Notes: generated by a model not told the origin, from the sequence alone. DNA of 25,065 bases from Hyphomicrobiaceae bacterium (GCA_021647535.1 JAKIUO010000015.1:1-25065), one strand, 5' to 3'; shown: positions 1-8,693, numbered from the stretch's first letter. Numbers and translations: made by a program.

Positions 1-1
1 T

Positions 2-53
2 TCGGATTTCAAGCCCCCCAGCCCCTCCGATCCTTAATAAAGAACCGGGCCTT
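2..53. repeat. Direct repeat, copy 1 (about 52 bp)
   Basis: This copy matches 115-167 with only a few changes. Shared blocks include TCAAGCCCCCCAGCCCCTCC, then CTTAATAAAG and ACCGGGCCTT. The two copies start 113 bp apart and are separated by an AT-richer spacer (54-114). Because copy 1 begins at the left edge of the window, further copies may lie upstream. I do not recognise the family, and no coding frame is preserved. Confidence 0.8.
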
Positions 54-114
54 TTAACACACCGTTTCATTGCGATATATAGATCGTTAACTTGCCCGGT
101 TCATTATCTCGAAT

Positions 115-167
115 TTGGATATCAAGCCCCCCAGCCCCTCCGAATTCTTAATAAAGGACCGGGCCTT
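115..167. repeat. Direct repeat, copy 2 (about 53 bp)
   Basis: Second copy of the repeat at 2-53, with a small insertion after the CTCCGA block. It runs directly into the hairpin at 166-195. Together with the hairpin and the mosaic repeat at 268-370, it fills the whole region upstream of htpG, so any htpG promoter must lie within or beside repeated DNA. Confidence 0.8.
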
Positions 168-195
168 CATCTTCTGCCTTTTACGAGAAGATGAA
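166..195. other. Perfect 10-bp stem hairpin
   Basis: TTCATCTTCT (166-175) pairs perfectly with AGAAGATGAA (186-195) across a 10-nt loop. There is no T-run beside it, so it is not a standard terminator on either strand. It could be an mRNA leader structure of htpG or the edge of the direct repeat unit. Confidence 0.5.
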
Positions 196-267
196 CCTGC
201 CATATTGAGCTTTCGCGCAACTTCCCCTAAACAACACTATGAGAAATTTAAACCGTTGATGAGCGCC

Positions 268-370
268 TGCTGGCGCTTGTCTTCGCCAGACGGGCGTGCT
301 GCGCGCACCGCGGCAGGGGATGATCCCCTGCACCCCATCAGCTATAGGGGTTTGGGGACCAGTCCCCAAC
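268..370. repeat. Mosaic GC-hairpin repeat, member A
   Basis: Contains the block GGCGTGCTGCGCGCAC, which recurs in member C (4817-4975). It is followed by hairpin GCAGGGGA-TGA-TCCCCTGC (313-331) and hairpin TTGGGGAC-CA-GTCCCCAA (352-369). The string GGGGTTTGGGGACCAGTCC at the second hairpin recurs near 24852 in member E. Hairpins of the same design but different sequence appear in members B, C, D and E, which points to a modular family in which stem structure is kept more than sequence. Confidence 0.65.
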
Positions 371-442
371 GTCATCCGCGAGGGATGCCCGCCCGGCGAG
401 GGCAAGCCGCTGCAAGCGGCTCTATAACTATTGGAGACCCCT

Positions 443-2401
443 ATGACAGACACTGCTAATCAGACAACAGAGACCAAACATGAATTTCAGGCCGAGGTGG
501 CGCGTCTACTCGAACTAATGGTGCATTCCGTTTATTCAGAACGCGAGGTCTTTTTGCGCGAACTTGTTTCCAACAGCGCTGATGCTCTGGACAAGCTGCG
601 CTATGAGGCCTTGACCGATGAAAGCCTGATGGAGAGCGATGAAGAGCTTGCCATCACACTTGAAGTTGATAAAACGGCCAAAACCCTCACTTTGATTGAT
701 AATGGCATTGGCATGAGCCATGACGAACTGGTGGAAAATCTGGGCACCATTGCCCGCTCTGGCACCAAAGCTTTTATCGACGAAATAAAAAAGGGCGATG
801 ACAAGCCGGCCTCTGGTCCCGACCTTATCGGCCAGTTCGGCGTTGGCTTTTACGCCGCCTTCATGGTCGCCAAGCGGGTCGATGTGATTTCACGGCGCGC
901 TGGCAGTGACAAGACTTTTTTATGGAGTTCGGATGGCAAGGGCGCTTTTGAGATCAGCAAGCAAGAGGAAGCCAGCCCGCGCGGCACCCGCATCACCCTG
1001 CACATCAAGGACGATGCCACGGAATTTCTCGAAGAAGACAAGATCCGCCACATCGTTCACACCTATTCCGATCACATCTCCTTCCCTATTTTTCTCAAAG
1101 GGGAGAAAGCTGAGCCAATCGAGGGCGAGGAGGACGACACGCCCGAAGCAGATCAGCAGCTCAACGCCGCCAATGCCTTGTGGACCCGCCCCAAAAGTGA
1201 AATCAGCGCCGAGCAATATAAAGAGTTTTACCACCATACCGGCGGCATGTTCGACGACCCGGCCCTGACCATCCATTATAGCGCCGAAGGCCGCCAGCTT
1301 TTTACGGCTCTGCTCTTCGTGCCGTCCATGGCCCCCTTCGATCTGTATGATCAGCAGCGCGATAGCCATATCAAACTGTTCGTCAAGCGTATTTTCATCA
1401 CTGATGACGCCAAAATCCTGCCTTCCTATCTGCGTTTTGCCAGAGGCGTCGTTGATAGCGAAGACATTCCCCTCAACCTGTCGCGCGAAATGCTGCAAAA
1501 TAACCCCTTGCTGACCTCCATTCGCAAGGCCGTCACCAACAAGCTACTCTCCGAGCTTAAAAAATGTGCCAATAAACAACCTGACGACTACCGCAAAATC
1601 TGGGAGAGCTTTGGCCCGGTGATGAAAGAAGGGCTCTATGAAGACCCCGAGCGCCGCGACACGCTTTATGAGCTGGTGCGCTTCAAAACCACCAAAACAG
1701 AAATGGCCTCAAAAGTCGAAACCGATGAGGACGACAAAGCCAACCCCTGGCGCTCCCTGAAAGACTATGTCGCCGACATGCCGGAGGAACAGAACGCCAT
1801 CTATTATCTGGCCGGACACAATCTCGATCAACTCAAGGCCTCACCACAACTCGAAGGCTATCTGGCTCGCAATATAGAAGTGTTGCTGATGGCCGACCCC
1901 GTGGACAGTTTCTGGGTCAGCACGGCGGCTGGATATGAGGGCAAAGCCCTGCAATCCATCACCCAGGGCGATGCCGATCTTGAAGAGATCAAAACAAACG
2001 ACGAAGACAAACCGAACGAGGACACCAGCAGCGACGCGCTTATCGACAAGCTCAAAGAGGCTCTCAAGGACGAGGTCATGGACATCAAAAAATCAACGCG
2101 TCTCGTCTCCAGCCCGGCCTGCCTCGTCGCCTCGGCACAAGCGCCCGACCTGCAACTGGAAAAAATGCTCTCCATGCAAAAAGGCGGCAGCGGCCTGCCC
2201 TCGATGAAACCCATCCTGGAAATAAACGCCAGCCACGCCCTCGCCAAAGCCCTCAACACCGCCATCACCGACAATAAAGACCAGCGTTTTGACGATCTCG
2301 CCTTTTTGTTGCTCGATGAAGCCCGTATTCTGGAAGGCAACGCACCAGCCGACCCGGCGAAGTTTACTGAGCGGTTGAACCGGCTGTTGCTGGATAGTTA
2401 A
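443..2401 (+). CDS. htpG: Molecular chaperone HtpG (Hsp90 family)
   Basis: Cytosolic ATP-dependent chaperone of the Hsp90 family. The 652-residue protein has the three GHKL ATP-binding boxes: ELVSNSADA (residues 40-48, with the catalytic Glu40 and Asn44), DNGIGM (86-91) and GQFGVGF (130-136). The Hsp90 middle-domain signatures ANALWTRPKSEI and NLSREMLQ follow, then a C-terminal dimerisation region. The length is close to that usual for bacterial HtpG. I chose the ATG at 443 because GGAG sits at 433-436 with good spacing; the in-frame TTG at 431 would add only four residues and lacks a ribosome binding site. It is preceded by 440 bp of repeats and followed by member B of the hairpin family, so it is probably transcribed alone or with the next gene. 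Confidence 0.98.
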   Translation: MTDTANQTTETKHEFQAEVARLLELMVHSVYSEREVFLRELVSNSADALDKLRYEALTDESLMESDEELAITLEVDKTAKTLTLIDNGIGMSHDELVENLGTIARSGTKAFIDEIKKGDDKPASGPDLIGQFGVGFYAAFMVAKRVDVISRRAGSDKTFLWSSDGKGAFEISKQEEASPRGTRITLHIKDDATEFLEEDKIRHIVHTYSDHISFPIFLKGEKAEPIEGEEDDTPEADQQLNAANALWTRPKSEISAEQYKEFYHHTGGMFDDPALTIHYSAEGRQLFTALLFVPSMAPFDLYDQQRDSHIKLFVKRIFITDDAKILPSYLRFARGVVDSEDIPLNLSREMLQNNPLLTSIRKAVTNKLLSELKKCANKQPDDYRKIWESFGPVMKEGLYEDPERRDTLYELVRFKTTKTEMASKVETDEDDKANPWRSLKDYVADMPEEQNAIYYLAGHNLDQLKASPQLEGYLARNIEVLLMADPVDSFWVSTAAGYEGKALQSITQGDADLEEIKTNDEDKPNEDTSSDALIDKLKEALKDEVMDIKKSTRLVSSPACLVASAQAPDLQLEKMLSMQKGGSGLPSMKPILEINASHALAKALNTAITDNKDQRFDDLAFLLLDEARILEGNAPADPAKFTERLNRLLLDS

Positions 2402-2490
2402 GCTCAAACGGCAGCGCTATGAGGGCGTTGCCCCCATGCCCCCACCAAAGGACTAGTCCTTTGGAAACCTGATTTGGGGGGAAGAGCACG
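2402..2490. repeat. Mosaic GC-hairpin repeat, member B
   Basis: The core is a perfect 20-bp palindrome, CCAAAGGACTAGTCCTTTGG (2445-2464), followed by a GATTTGGGGGG stretch that resembles the TTGGGGTTTGGGG block of members A, C and E. It starts one base after the htpG stop and ends just before the next gene. It might act as an RNA hairpin between htpG and the transpeptidase gene, but there is no T-run. Confidence 0.5.
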
Positions 2491-2505
2491 CAAGGGTGGG
2501 ACCAT

Positions 2506-3348
2506 ATGGTAAAACTGACCAAAGGGCTGTTGGCAATCGCCTTTCTAGCCATCATAATGATGCTCACCCTGCCTTTTTTTTCTGGCGGGCAGGAGTTGCT
2601 GGATCGGGGCGAACGCTTGACCCGTATGAGTATGCACAAGCTGTTTTACCGCTGGACCATCCCGCTCCCCTCAACACCAAAGCTCAAAAAACTGGGGGCT
2701 CGCCTGAAAGAAAAAGGCTTGCGACTTGGTGCGCCGGTCTTTGTGCGCATTTTCAAGAAAGAGGCCAAGCTGGAAATCTGGTTGAAAGGCGCGAACGGTT
2801 TCAAGCGTTTTTCTTCCTATCCCATCTGCTATTATTCAGGACGCCTTGGCCCCAAGCGCAAGCAGGGTGATCGGCAGGCTCCCGAAGGTTTTTACACCGT
2901 TTCCAAGCGCCAGCTCAACCCCAACTCACGCTGGCATCGCGCCTTTAATCTGGGCTATCCCAACCTGTTTGACCGCGCCCATAAACGCACCGGCGACTAT
3001 CTCATGGTGCATGGCGGCTGCTCGTCAATTGGCTGCTACGCCATGACCAACAAGGTCATTGATGAAATCTGGGAAATCGTCACCGCTGCGCTCAATCGCG
3101 GCCAAAAACGCTTCCACGTCCATTCCTATCCGTTCCGCATGACCACCCGCAATATGCGCCGCCACAAAAAACACAAATGGTACGCCTTCTGGCAAGACCT
3201 CAAAATCGGCCATGATCAATTTGACGAGACAAAAGTACCGCCCGTTATCAGCGTCTGCAAAGGCCACTATCAGAGCCGCCCGGCCCGCAAAAATTCCAAC
3301 GGCAACACCGCCCTGCGCAAACGATGCCAACGCACCGCACAGTTCTAA
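2506..3348 (+). CDS. YafK/DpaA-like L,D-transpeptidase-fold (YkuD) protein
   Basis: Predicted envelope enzyme of 280 residues. A hydrophobic N-terminal segment (about residues 7-26) suggests a signal anchor or Sec signal. The YkuD active-site motif runs from His169 through Gly-Gly-Cys-Ser-Ser-Ile-Gly to Cys177, followed by Tyr-Ala-Met-Thr; Cys177 is the expected nucleophile. The 'HGGCSSIGC(Y/F)AMT' form is that of the YafK branch. From established work, E. coli YafK (DpaA/LdtF) detaches Braun lipoprotein from peptidoglycan rather than making cross-links, so hydrolysis is as likely as transpeptidation here. The C-terminal 60 residues are basic. The start is the ATG after AAGGGTGGG. It lies between htpG and the VWA gene on the same strand. 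The fold is sure; the exact reaction is inference. Confidence 0.88.
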   Translation: MVKLTKGLLAIAFLAIIMMLTLPFFSGGQELLDRGERLTRMSMHKLFYRWTIPLPSTPKLKKLGARLKEKGLRLGAPVFVRIFKKEAKLEIWLKGANGFKRFSSYPICYYSGRLGPKRKQGDRQAPEGFYTVSKRQLNPNSRWHRAFNLGYPNLFDRAHKRTGDYLMVHGGCSSIGCYAMTNKVIDEIWEIVTAALNRGQKRFHVHSYPFRMTTRNMRRHKKHKWYAFWQDLKIGHDQFDETKVPPVISVCKGHYQSRPARKNSNGNTALRKRCQRTAQF

Positions 3349-3458
3349 AGTTTACAATAATCGAGGCGAGCGCTCGAAACGCCAAGCTTTGGCCGCATTT
3401 AATCACAACATTGTATATGGGGGGTGCTGTAATTTTTTATTGATGAAAGACCAGTCCC

Positions 3459-4817
3459 ATGTTGCTACGACATTTTGCTTTCTCTAAACATCTGAAACTG
3501 CTGGCACTCATTTTTGCCGCTGCTTTTGTCTTTAGTTTTTCCATCAACAAAGCCTTGGCTGCACAGGTCACGCTCAAAACCGGCATGGCGCAAAAATTGA
3601 TGACTGTTGGCAAGGGCAAACATCGCACGGCCTATCTTCACATCAATCTGCAAGGCATCGCCCTGCCAAAATCAAAAGAGCGCGCCCCTGTCAATGTCGC
3701 CATTGTCATCGACAAATCGGGTTCCATGAGCGGCGATAAGCTGCGCCAGGCCAAACGCGCCGCCATTATGGCGCTCGGACTGCTCGAAGCCCACGACACG
3801 ATTTCCATCGTCACCTATTCAAGCGGTGTTGATGTACTGGTCCCAGCGACCCGCCTGCATGATCGCGTCCTGATAGAACGGCGTATTGAAAAAATCTTTT
3901 CCGGCGGCTCAACCGCCCTTTATGCCGGTGTCAAAACTGGCGGTGAACAGCTCATGCGCTATCTGGATCGCGAGCAGGTCAACCGCCTGATCCTGCTCTC
4001 TGACGGGCTCGCCAATGTCGGCCCAAAATCGCCAGAAGCGCTGGCCACTCTTGGTTATGAGCTTGTCAAAAAGGGCGTTTCGGTCACCACGCTTGGCCTT
4101 GGCAACGGCTATAATGAAGACCTCATGACCCGCCTCGCCAACGTCACCGATGGCAATCACGCCTTTGTCGAAACAGCCGATGAACTCGAACGTTTTTTTG
4201 CCCTTGAGCTTGGCGATATCACTTCCGTCGTTGCTCAGGACATCGAAATCGAAATCCATATTCTCCCCGGCTATCTGCCCAAACGTACCTTGTGGCGCAA
4301 ATCCACCATCAAGGGCAATATTGTCCGCGCCAGCATTCGCCAGGTTTACGGCTCGCAGAAAAAAGACATCACCCTTGAACTTCAGCTCCCCGCCAACAAA
4401 CCGCTAGGCACATATGAGGTCGCCAATGTCTCCATTACCTACAAAGATATGGGTGAAAAAAGAAAAATTGTACTGAGCGATAAAGTCAGTCTCACCCTGA
4501 CCCGCTCGGAAAAAGAGGCCGACGCCAGCATCGACAAGGGTGTCATGTCCCGCGTCATCTCCCTGCAGGCCATCGAGAAAAACAAGGCCGCCATGAAACT
4601 GCGCGATCAGGGGAAAATAAAAGCAGCCAGAAGGCTATACCAGCGCAATTCCGTATTTCTCAACGAGCAAGCAGCCAAACTTGGCGCTCCGGCACTGGCC
4701 AAACAGGCGGCGCAAACCAAGGGATATTCGCAAAACCTGTCACGCGATAAATGGCGCAAATACCGCAAGAAGCAAAAACACGATAGCCGTAGCGCCGGGG
4801 CCGCCTCTAAATATTAA
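3459..4817 (+). CDS. Secreted VWA-domain protein
   Basis: Secreted or periplasmic protein of 452 residues. Residues 1-35 form a signal peptide (hydrophobic core, then ALAA). A von Willebrand A domain follows with a complete metal-ion site: Asp85-Lys-Ser87-Gly-Ser89, Thr152 in SGGSTAL, and Asp182 in LLSDGLANVG. Residues from about 245 to 350 look like a beta-rich domain. The tail (about 355-452) is helical and strongly basic. The layout resembles the 'Ca-activated chloride channel homologue' type of bacterial VWA proteins, a family name that says little about function; such proteins usually bind other proteins through the metal site. It lies 110 bp after the YkuD-fold gene on the same strand. 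The ribosome binding site is weak. The specific role is unknown. Confidence 0.88.
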   Translation: MLLRHFAFSKHLKLLALIFAAAFVFSFSINKALAAQVTLKTGMAQKLMTVGKGKHRTAYLHINLQGIALPKSKERAPVNVAIVIDKSGSMSGDKLRQAKRAAIMALGLLEAHDTISIVTYSSGVDVLVPATRLHDRVLIERRIEKIFSGGSTALYAGVKTGGEQLMRYLDREQVNRLILLSDGLANVGPKSPEALATLGYELVKKGVSVTTLGLGNGYNEDLMTRLANVTDGNHAFVETADELERFFALELGDITSVVAQDIEIEIHILPGYLPKRTLWRKSTIKGNIVRASIRQVYGSQKKDITLELQLPANKPLGTYEVANVSITYKDMGEKRKIVLSDKVSLTLTRSEKEADASIDKGVMSRVISLQAIEKNKAAMKLRDQGKIKAARRLYQRNSVFLNEQAAKLGAPALAKQAAQTKGYSQNLSRDKWRKYRKKQKHDSRSAGAASKY

Positions 4818-4975
4818 GGCCGCCTGCCCTGTCGGGCATGTCCTCGCCGGACAGGCGTGCTGCGCGCACAGCGTTGGGGACTTTGTCCCCAAACCCCGTC
4901 TTGTTTGTTTAGCCGTGAAAACGCCTGCTCCCTCATCCCAAAATATTGGGGTTTGGGGAGAGTGCTCAAACAGCG
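4817..4975. repeat. Mosaic GC-hairpin repeat, member C
   Basis: Contains GGCGTGCTGCGCGCAC (shared with member A), the hairpin TTGGGGAC-TTT-GTCCCCAA (4874-4892), and ATTGGGGTTTGGGGA near 4946-4960 (shared with members A and E). It fills most of the gap between the converging VWA gene (+) and folP (-), and could provide a two-way transcription stop, although neither side carries a T-run. Confidence 0.65.
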
Positions 4976-5032
4976 AAGCGGTAGCACAGCTTAAGACACC
5001 CCAATTCTGTCTGAAAAGACATTCTCTTTGCT

Positions 5033-5884
5033 CTAGCCTTTCGCCTCCTCAATAGCCTGCCAGACATCTAATGCCTGGCGGGTTTTTTTGATGTCGTGCA
5101 CCCGCAATATCTGCACGCCTTGCAAGACACCGGCAAGCGCTGCTGCGATGGAGCCCGGCGCACGTCTGCCTGCCTCTTCCTCGCCTGACAGCGTCCCAAT
5201 GAAACGCTTGCGACTGGCCCCCAGCAATAGTGGCGCACCAAGATCAGCAAATTGTTCAAGATTAGCCAACAGCACCAGATTGTGCTCTAAGGTCTTGCCA
5301 AAGCCGATACCTGGATCAATGACGAGACGTGAGCGCTCAATGCCCGCCCGCCCGCAGGCTTGGATACGCCCGGCCAGATAATCATACACCTCTTGCACCA
5401 CATCTTGATAGACCGGCTTATCCTGCATGGTTTTAGGGTCGCCTTTGCCATGCATTAAAATAATGGGACCACTAAAACGAGCAACAACGTCCAGACTATC
5501 CTCGTCATATTGCAGGGCCGAAACATCATTAATGATGTCCGCACCGGCCTCTATGGCAGCGCTCATGACCTTTGCCTTACGCGTATCTATGGAGATTTTT
5601 GCGCCAAAGCAGCGGCCCGGCTCTTTCAGCCCCTTGAGGATCGGCAGGATGCGCGCCAACTCTTCGTCAACGGACACCAGATCAGCGCCCGGACGGGTCG
5701 ACTCGCCACCAATATCAACAAGTTCAGCTCCCTCATTCGCCAGCTTCAGCGCATGGGCAATTGCAGCCTTATGCTCAACGAACCGACCACCATCAGAAAA
5801 ACTGTCAGGCGTCACATTGACAATACCCATCAACAGAACCGGCCCTTTGACAAGCTGATGTGCTGGCCCCTTGCATCCCTTCAA
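5033..5884 (-). CDS. folP: Dihydropteroate synthase
   Basis: Joins p-aminobenzoate to 6-hydroxymethyl-dihydropterin diphosphate in folate synthesis; the target of sulfonamides. All family signatures are present in 283 residues: MGIVNVTPDSFSDGG (19-33), DIGGESTRPGA (57-67), a DIINDVSA strand, the LMHG loop, DPGIGFGKT, GASRKRFIG and the C-terminal RVHD. The only in-frame start upstream of the first motif is a TTG at 5884, preceded by a G-rich stretch (GGGGGGATCAG) that can act as a ribosome binding site. The ATG at residue 19 would remove the first strand, so TTG is preferred but not certain. The gene stands alone between two repeat regions, without other folate genes beside it. Confidence 0.96.
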   Translation of the reverse strand: MKGCKGPAHQLVKGPVLLMGIVNVTPDSFSDGGRFVEHKAAIAHALKLANEGAELVDIGGESTRPGADLVSVDEELARILPILKGLKEPGRCFGAKISIDTRKAKVMSAAIEAGADIINDVSALQYDEDSLDVVARFSGPIILMHGKGDPKTMQDKPVYQDVVQEVYDYLAGRIQACGRAGIERSRLVIDPGIGFGKTLEHNLVLLANLEQFADLGAPLLLGASRKRFIGTLSGEEEAGRRAPGSIAAALAGVLQGVQILRVHDIKKTRQALDVWQAIEEAKG

Positions 5885-5976
5885 ACTGATCCCCCCTTTA
5901 TCCGCTTCGAAAAATCGTACGCTTGGTCAGTCATTTACCACGATTACTGTTTAGGCGACAATATCCATCATCCTTG

Positions 5977-6045
5977 GGCGGGTTTGAGCTATTATACCAG
6001 AACGCAAAATGATTGACTTATGGTTGTTTCTATCGCCTCCCGGGT
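5977..6045 (+). repeat. Dispersed repeat module, copy 1
   Basis: About 68 bp that match 15372-15440 closely. Shared strings include GCAAAATGATTGAC, TGGTTGT and ATCGCCTCCCGGGT. It ends in the hairpin TCCCGGGT-TTTTC-ACCCGGGA (6038-6058). Palindromes of CCCGGG arms around a short spacer, often followed by GATCC, are common intergenic repeats in alphaproteobacteria as far as I recall. Together with 6112-6132, it is the only recognisable content of the folP to 6223 gap (5885-6222). Confidence 0.7.
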
Positions 6046-6111
6046 TTTTCACCCGGGATCCAGAATAGCAATGAGTTAATATATTGGGAAGGTTCTCGTT
6101 TTCGACATGGA

Positions 6112-6132
6112 CCCCGGGTGAAGAACCCGGGG
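6112..6132 (-). repeat. CCCGGGT hairpin, inverted partner
   Basis: CCCCGGGT-GAAGA-ACCCGGGG, an 8-bp stem with a 5-nt loop. It is close to the reverse complement of the hairpin at 6038-6058, about 55 bp away, so the pair forms a nested inverted repeat. The same GGGTGAAGAACCC core occurs at 15438-15450, with one arm damaged. Confidence 0.6.
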
Positions 6133-6222
6133 AGCGCTTGTAAGATTTTGAAGGATCAGTCAAGATCAGTCTTTTACAAATTACTATTATCAAACTCATC
6201 AATAGCGCGTGGAGTGAGACAT

Positions 6223-6789
6223 ATGCCTCGATTTTTTCAGATTCTATCTTTCCTTGGCATCAGCATCCTGCTTGCCATTGGCTTTCATCAAAGCGCTGAC
6301 GCGCGTCCAGACAGCAAGGCCAAACTACCTGCTGCTCTCCTCGCTCATCATCAAAAATATCCAGATTGCGTCCCGCTAAATGATCCCATGATGCCGCAAG
6401 AAGGAGCCTCATTTTCAGGCCAGATCGACAAAAATACCCGCATCTATGGCATTTTATGCGAGCCTGCCGCCTATAACGCGCCCTATGCCATTTATCTGGT
6501 ACGAGACGAAAATGCCAAAGGGGCCGAACGCTTGAACTTCGCGGATTATGAGAGGGACAGCGGATGGGCTGGCAGCAACTTGCTGTATAATGCCTATTAT
6601 GACCAAAAAACCAGAACATTGGCAGGCTTCTCAAAAGCGCGTGGCTTGGGAGATTGTGGCGCTCAAAACAAATTGCAATGGGATGGCTATCAATTCAGTC
6701 TCGTCGAATATCGTTATAAGGAAACTTGCGACGGCAAGATCGACAAGCCATTTCCGCTTATCTACAAACGCACCATGCGCACAAAATGA
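6223..6789 (+). CDS. Secreted DUF1176-like protein
   Basis: Predicted exported protein of 188 residues. Residues 1-28 form a signal peptide ending in SADA. The mature part has four cysteines (49, 79, 145 and 169), likely two disulfides. The segment GLGDCG (141-146), followed by a Trp-Asp-Gly turn, a Phe-Ser-Leu-Val-Glu-Tyr strand and a second cysteine, resembles the C-terminal half of DUF1176 proteins, whose function is unknown. I start it at the ATG at 6223, where the signal peptide begins and GGAGTGAG lies just upstream; a longer reading from 6013 would run through the CCCGGGT repeats. It converges with atpC, 47 bp away, and shows no link to the ATP synthase genes. Confidence 0.75.
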   Translation: MPRFFQILSFLGISILLAIGFHQSADARPDSKAKLPAALLAHHQKYPDCVPLNDPMMPQEGASFSGQIDKNTRIYGILCEPAAYNAPYAIYLVRDENAKGAERLNFADYERDSGWAGSNLLYNAYYDQKTRTLAGFSKARGLGDCGAQNKLQWDGYQFSLVEYRYKETCDGKIDKPFPLIYKRTMRTK

Positions 6790-6836
6790 ACCGTTAGATG
6801 AACAAACAAACGTTACGTTTTCCCGGGGGGTGCACC

Positions 6837-7241
6837 CTACAGGGCCAGCACGCTTTCCAGCTCTTTCAGGCGATCAAGCGCAAATTGCGCTTTGGTGCGC
6901 TGCTCATCATTGCTGGCGTCGGTAACGTCTTCTTCAAGGTCTCTTATTTCCTGAAGCAGATCGCTTTTATTGAGTTCTTCGACATCAATGCTCTGCTGCG
7001 CCAGTACCACCAGTTTATCAGGATTAGCTTCAGCAAAACCGCCCCGAATATAAAACTTTTTGAGCTTGCCAGAGCGCGTCGTCACCTCAAGGATGCCTGG
7101 GCGAATACTGGTCATGACTGGCGCATGGCCGACGAGAATACCAAAATCCCCTTCGGAGCCTGGCACCTGCACACCCTGTACATCGGCAGCCAGCACCAGT
7201 CTTTCTGGTGACACCAGCTCAAATCTGAATAAATCGGCCAT
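6837..7241 (-). CDS. atpC: F1 ATP synthase epsilon subunit
   Basis: Epsilon subunit of the F1 rotor stalk, which couples rotation and can inhibit ATP hydrolysis. The 134-residue protein begins with the conserved beta-sandwich (FELVSPERLVL, PGSEGDFGIL, GHAPVMT, IRGGFAE) and ends in the two-helix region. The ATG at 7241 is preferred: AAGGGGTGAG lies about 9 nt upstream, whereas the in-frame GTG at 7247 (two residues longer) is only 3 nt from the G-run. It is the last gene of the F1 operon, 30 bp after atpD. A GGGTGCACCC palindrome (6828-6837) touches its stop codon, but no T-run follows. Confidence 0.96.
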   Translation of the reverse strand: MADLFRFELVSPERLVLAADVQGVQVPGSEGDFGILVGHAPVMTSIRPGILEVTTRSGKLKKFYIRGGFAEANPDKLVVLAQQSIDVEELNKSDLLQEIRDLEEDVTDASNDEQRTKAQFALDRLKELESVLAL

Positions 7242-7271
7242 GGCCACTCACCCCTTTGTTCAACGTCCGAA

Positions 7272-8693
7272 TTAGGCGGCTTCAGCGGCCAGTTTTTTAG
7301 CCTTTTCGATGGCTTCGTCAATGGTGCCGACCATATAAAAAGCCTGTTCAGGCATATCATCATAATCGCCAGCCACCAGCCCTTTAAAGCCCTTGATGGT
7401 TTCCTTGAGGTCGACCAGAACACCGGGTGATCCAGTGAAGACTTCGGCCACATGGAAAGGCTGTGACAGGAAACGCTCGATCTTACGAGCACGCGCCACG
7501 ACCATTTTGTCATCTTCTGACAATTCATCCATACCCAGAATAGCGATGATGTCCTGCAAGCTCTTATATTTCTGCAAGATTTGCTGCACAGACAGAGCGA
7601 CCTCATAATGCTCTTCGCCAACCACACGCGGATCAAGGGCACGAGAGGTACTGTCGAGCGGGTCCACAGCCGGGTAGATACCTTTTTCGGCAATGGAGCG
7701 ATCAAGCACCGTTGTCGCGTCCAGATGAGCAAAGGTCGAGGCCGGAGCCGGATCGGTCAAGTCATCAGCTGGCACATAAACCGCTTGAATCGAAGTAATC
7801 GAACCTTTGGTTGTTGACGTAATACGCTCTTGCATTTCACCCATATCGGTGGCCAGCGTTGGCTGATAGCCCACAGCGGACGGGATACGTCCAAGCAAAG
7901 CCGACACTTCGGAACCCGCTTGCGTAAAGCGGAAAATATTATCGAGGAAGAACAAAACATCCTGCCCTTCGTCACGAAAATGCTCTGCAACAGTCAAGCC
8001 GGTCAGTGCCACACGGGCACGGGCTCCAGGAGGTTCGTTCATCTGGCCATAGACCAGCGCCGACTTACTGTCACCGCCGCCACCAAGCTCGTTCACATTA
8101 GACTCGATCATTTCATAATAAAGATCATTGCCCTCGCGGGTCCGTTCGCCAACCCCGGCAAACACCGAATAGCCGCCATGGCCCTTGGCAATATTATTGA
8201 TCAATTCCATGATCAAAACGGTCTTGCCGACACCCGCACCACCGAACAGACCGACCTTGCCGCCTTTGACATAAGGGGCCAGCAGGTCAACGACCTTGAT
8301 ACCGGTTTCAAGAATTTCGGTTTCAGTAGACTGCTCGATAAAGGGCGGTGCTTCGGCATGAATGGCGCGGCGCAATTTCGTCTTGATGGGGCCAGCTTCA
8401 TCCACAGGTTCGCCAATGACATTCATGATACGGCCCAGCGTATCCGTGCCAACCGGCACCATGATAGGCTCACCCATATCTTTTACCGGATTGCCACGCA
8501 CCAGCCCCTCGGTGGCGTCCATGGCGATGGTGCGCACGGTGTTTTCACCCAGATGCTGGGCCACTTCAAGCACCAGTCGCTTGCCATTATTATCGGTTTC
8601 AAGGGCGTTCAGAATGGCAGGCAGGTCGCCCTCAAACTTCACATCCACAACAGCGCCAATAATCTGCGCTACCTTGCCCGTATATTCAGCCAT
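7272..8693 (-). CDS. atpD: F1 ATP synthase beta subunit
   Basis: Catalytic subunit of F1, 473 residues. The P-loop GGAGVGKT is at residues 151-158, the catalytic GER triplet at 182-184, and the Walker B region at LFFLDNIFR. The C-terminal lever loop, normally DELSEED, here reads DELSEDD (389-395), a conservative change. The start ATG has AAGGA about 10 nt upstream. It is 63 bp after atpG and 30 bp before atpC, within the atpHAGDC operon. Confidence 0.99.
   Translation of the reverse strand: MAEYTGKVAQIIGAVVDVKFEGDLPAILNALETDNNGKRLVLEVAQHLGENTVRTIAMDATEGLVRGNPVKDMGEPIMVPVGTDTLGRIMNVIGEPVDEAGPIKTKLRRAIHAEAPPFIEQSTETEILETGIKVVDLLAPYVKGGKVGLFGGAGVGKTVLIMELINNIAKGHGGYSVFAGVGERTREGNDLYYEMIESNVNELGGGGDSKSALVYGQMNEPPGARARVALTGLTVAEHFRDEGQDVLFFLDNIFRFTQAGSEVSALLGRIPSAVGYQPTLATDMGEMQERITSTTKGSITSIQAVYVPADDLTDPAPASTFAHLDATTVLDRSIAEKGIYPAVDPLDSTSRALDPRVVGEEHYEVALSVQQILQKYKSLQDIIAILGMDELSEDDKMVVARARKIERFLSQPFHVAEVFTGSPGVLVDLKETIKGFKGLVAGDYDDMPEQAFYMVGTIDEAIEKAKKLAAEAA

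Noticed and set aside
389..395. Reading the AtpD change DELSEDD as functionally important (residue numbers 389-395 of AtpD)
   Set aside because: Glu to Asp in the lever loop is conservative and not expected to alter function.
115..459. Open frame through the repeats upstream of htpG
   Set aside because: It reads through a direct repeat, a hairpin and a mosaic repeat and then into the htpG start; the protein has no family features.
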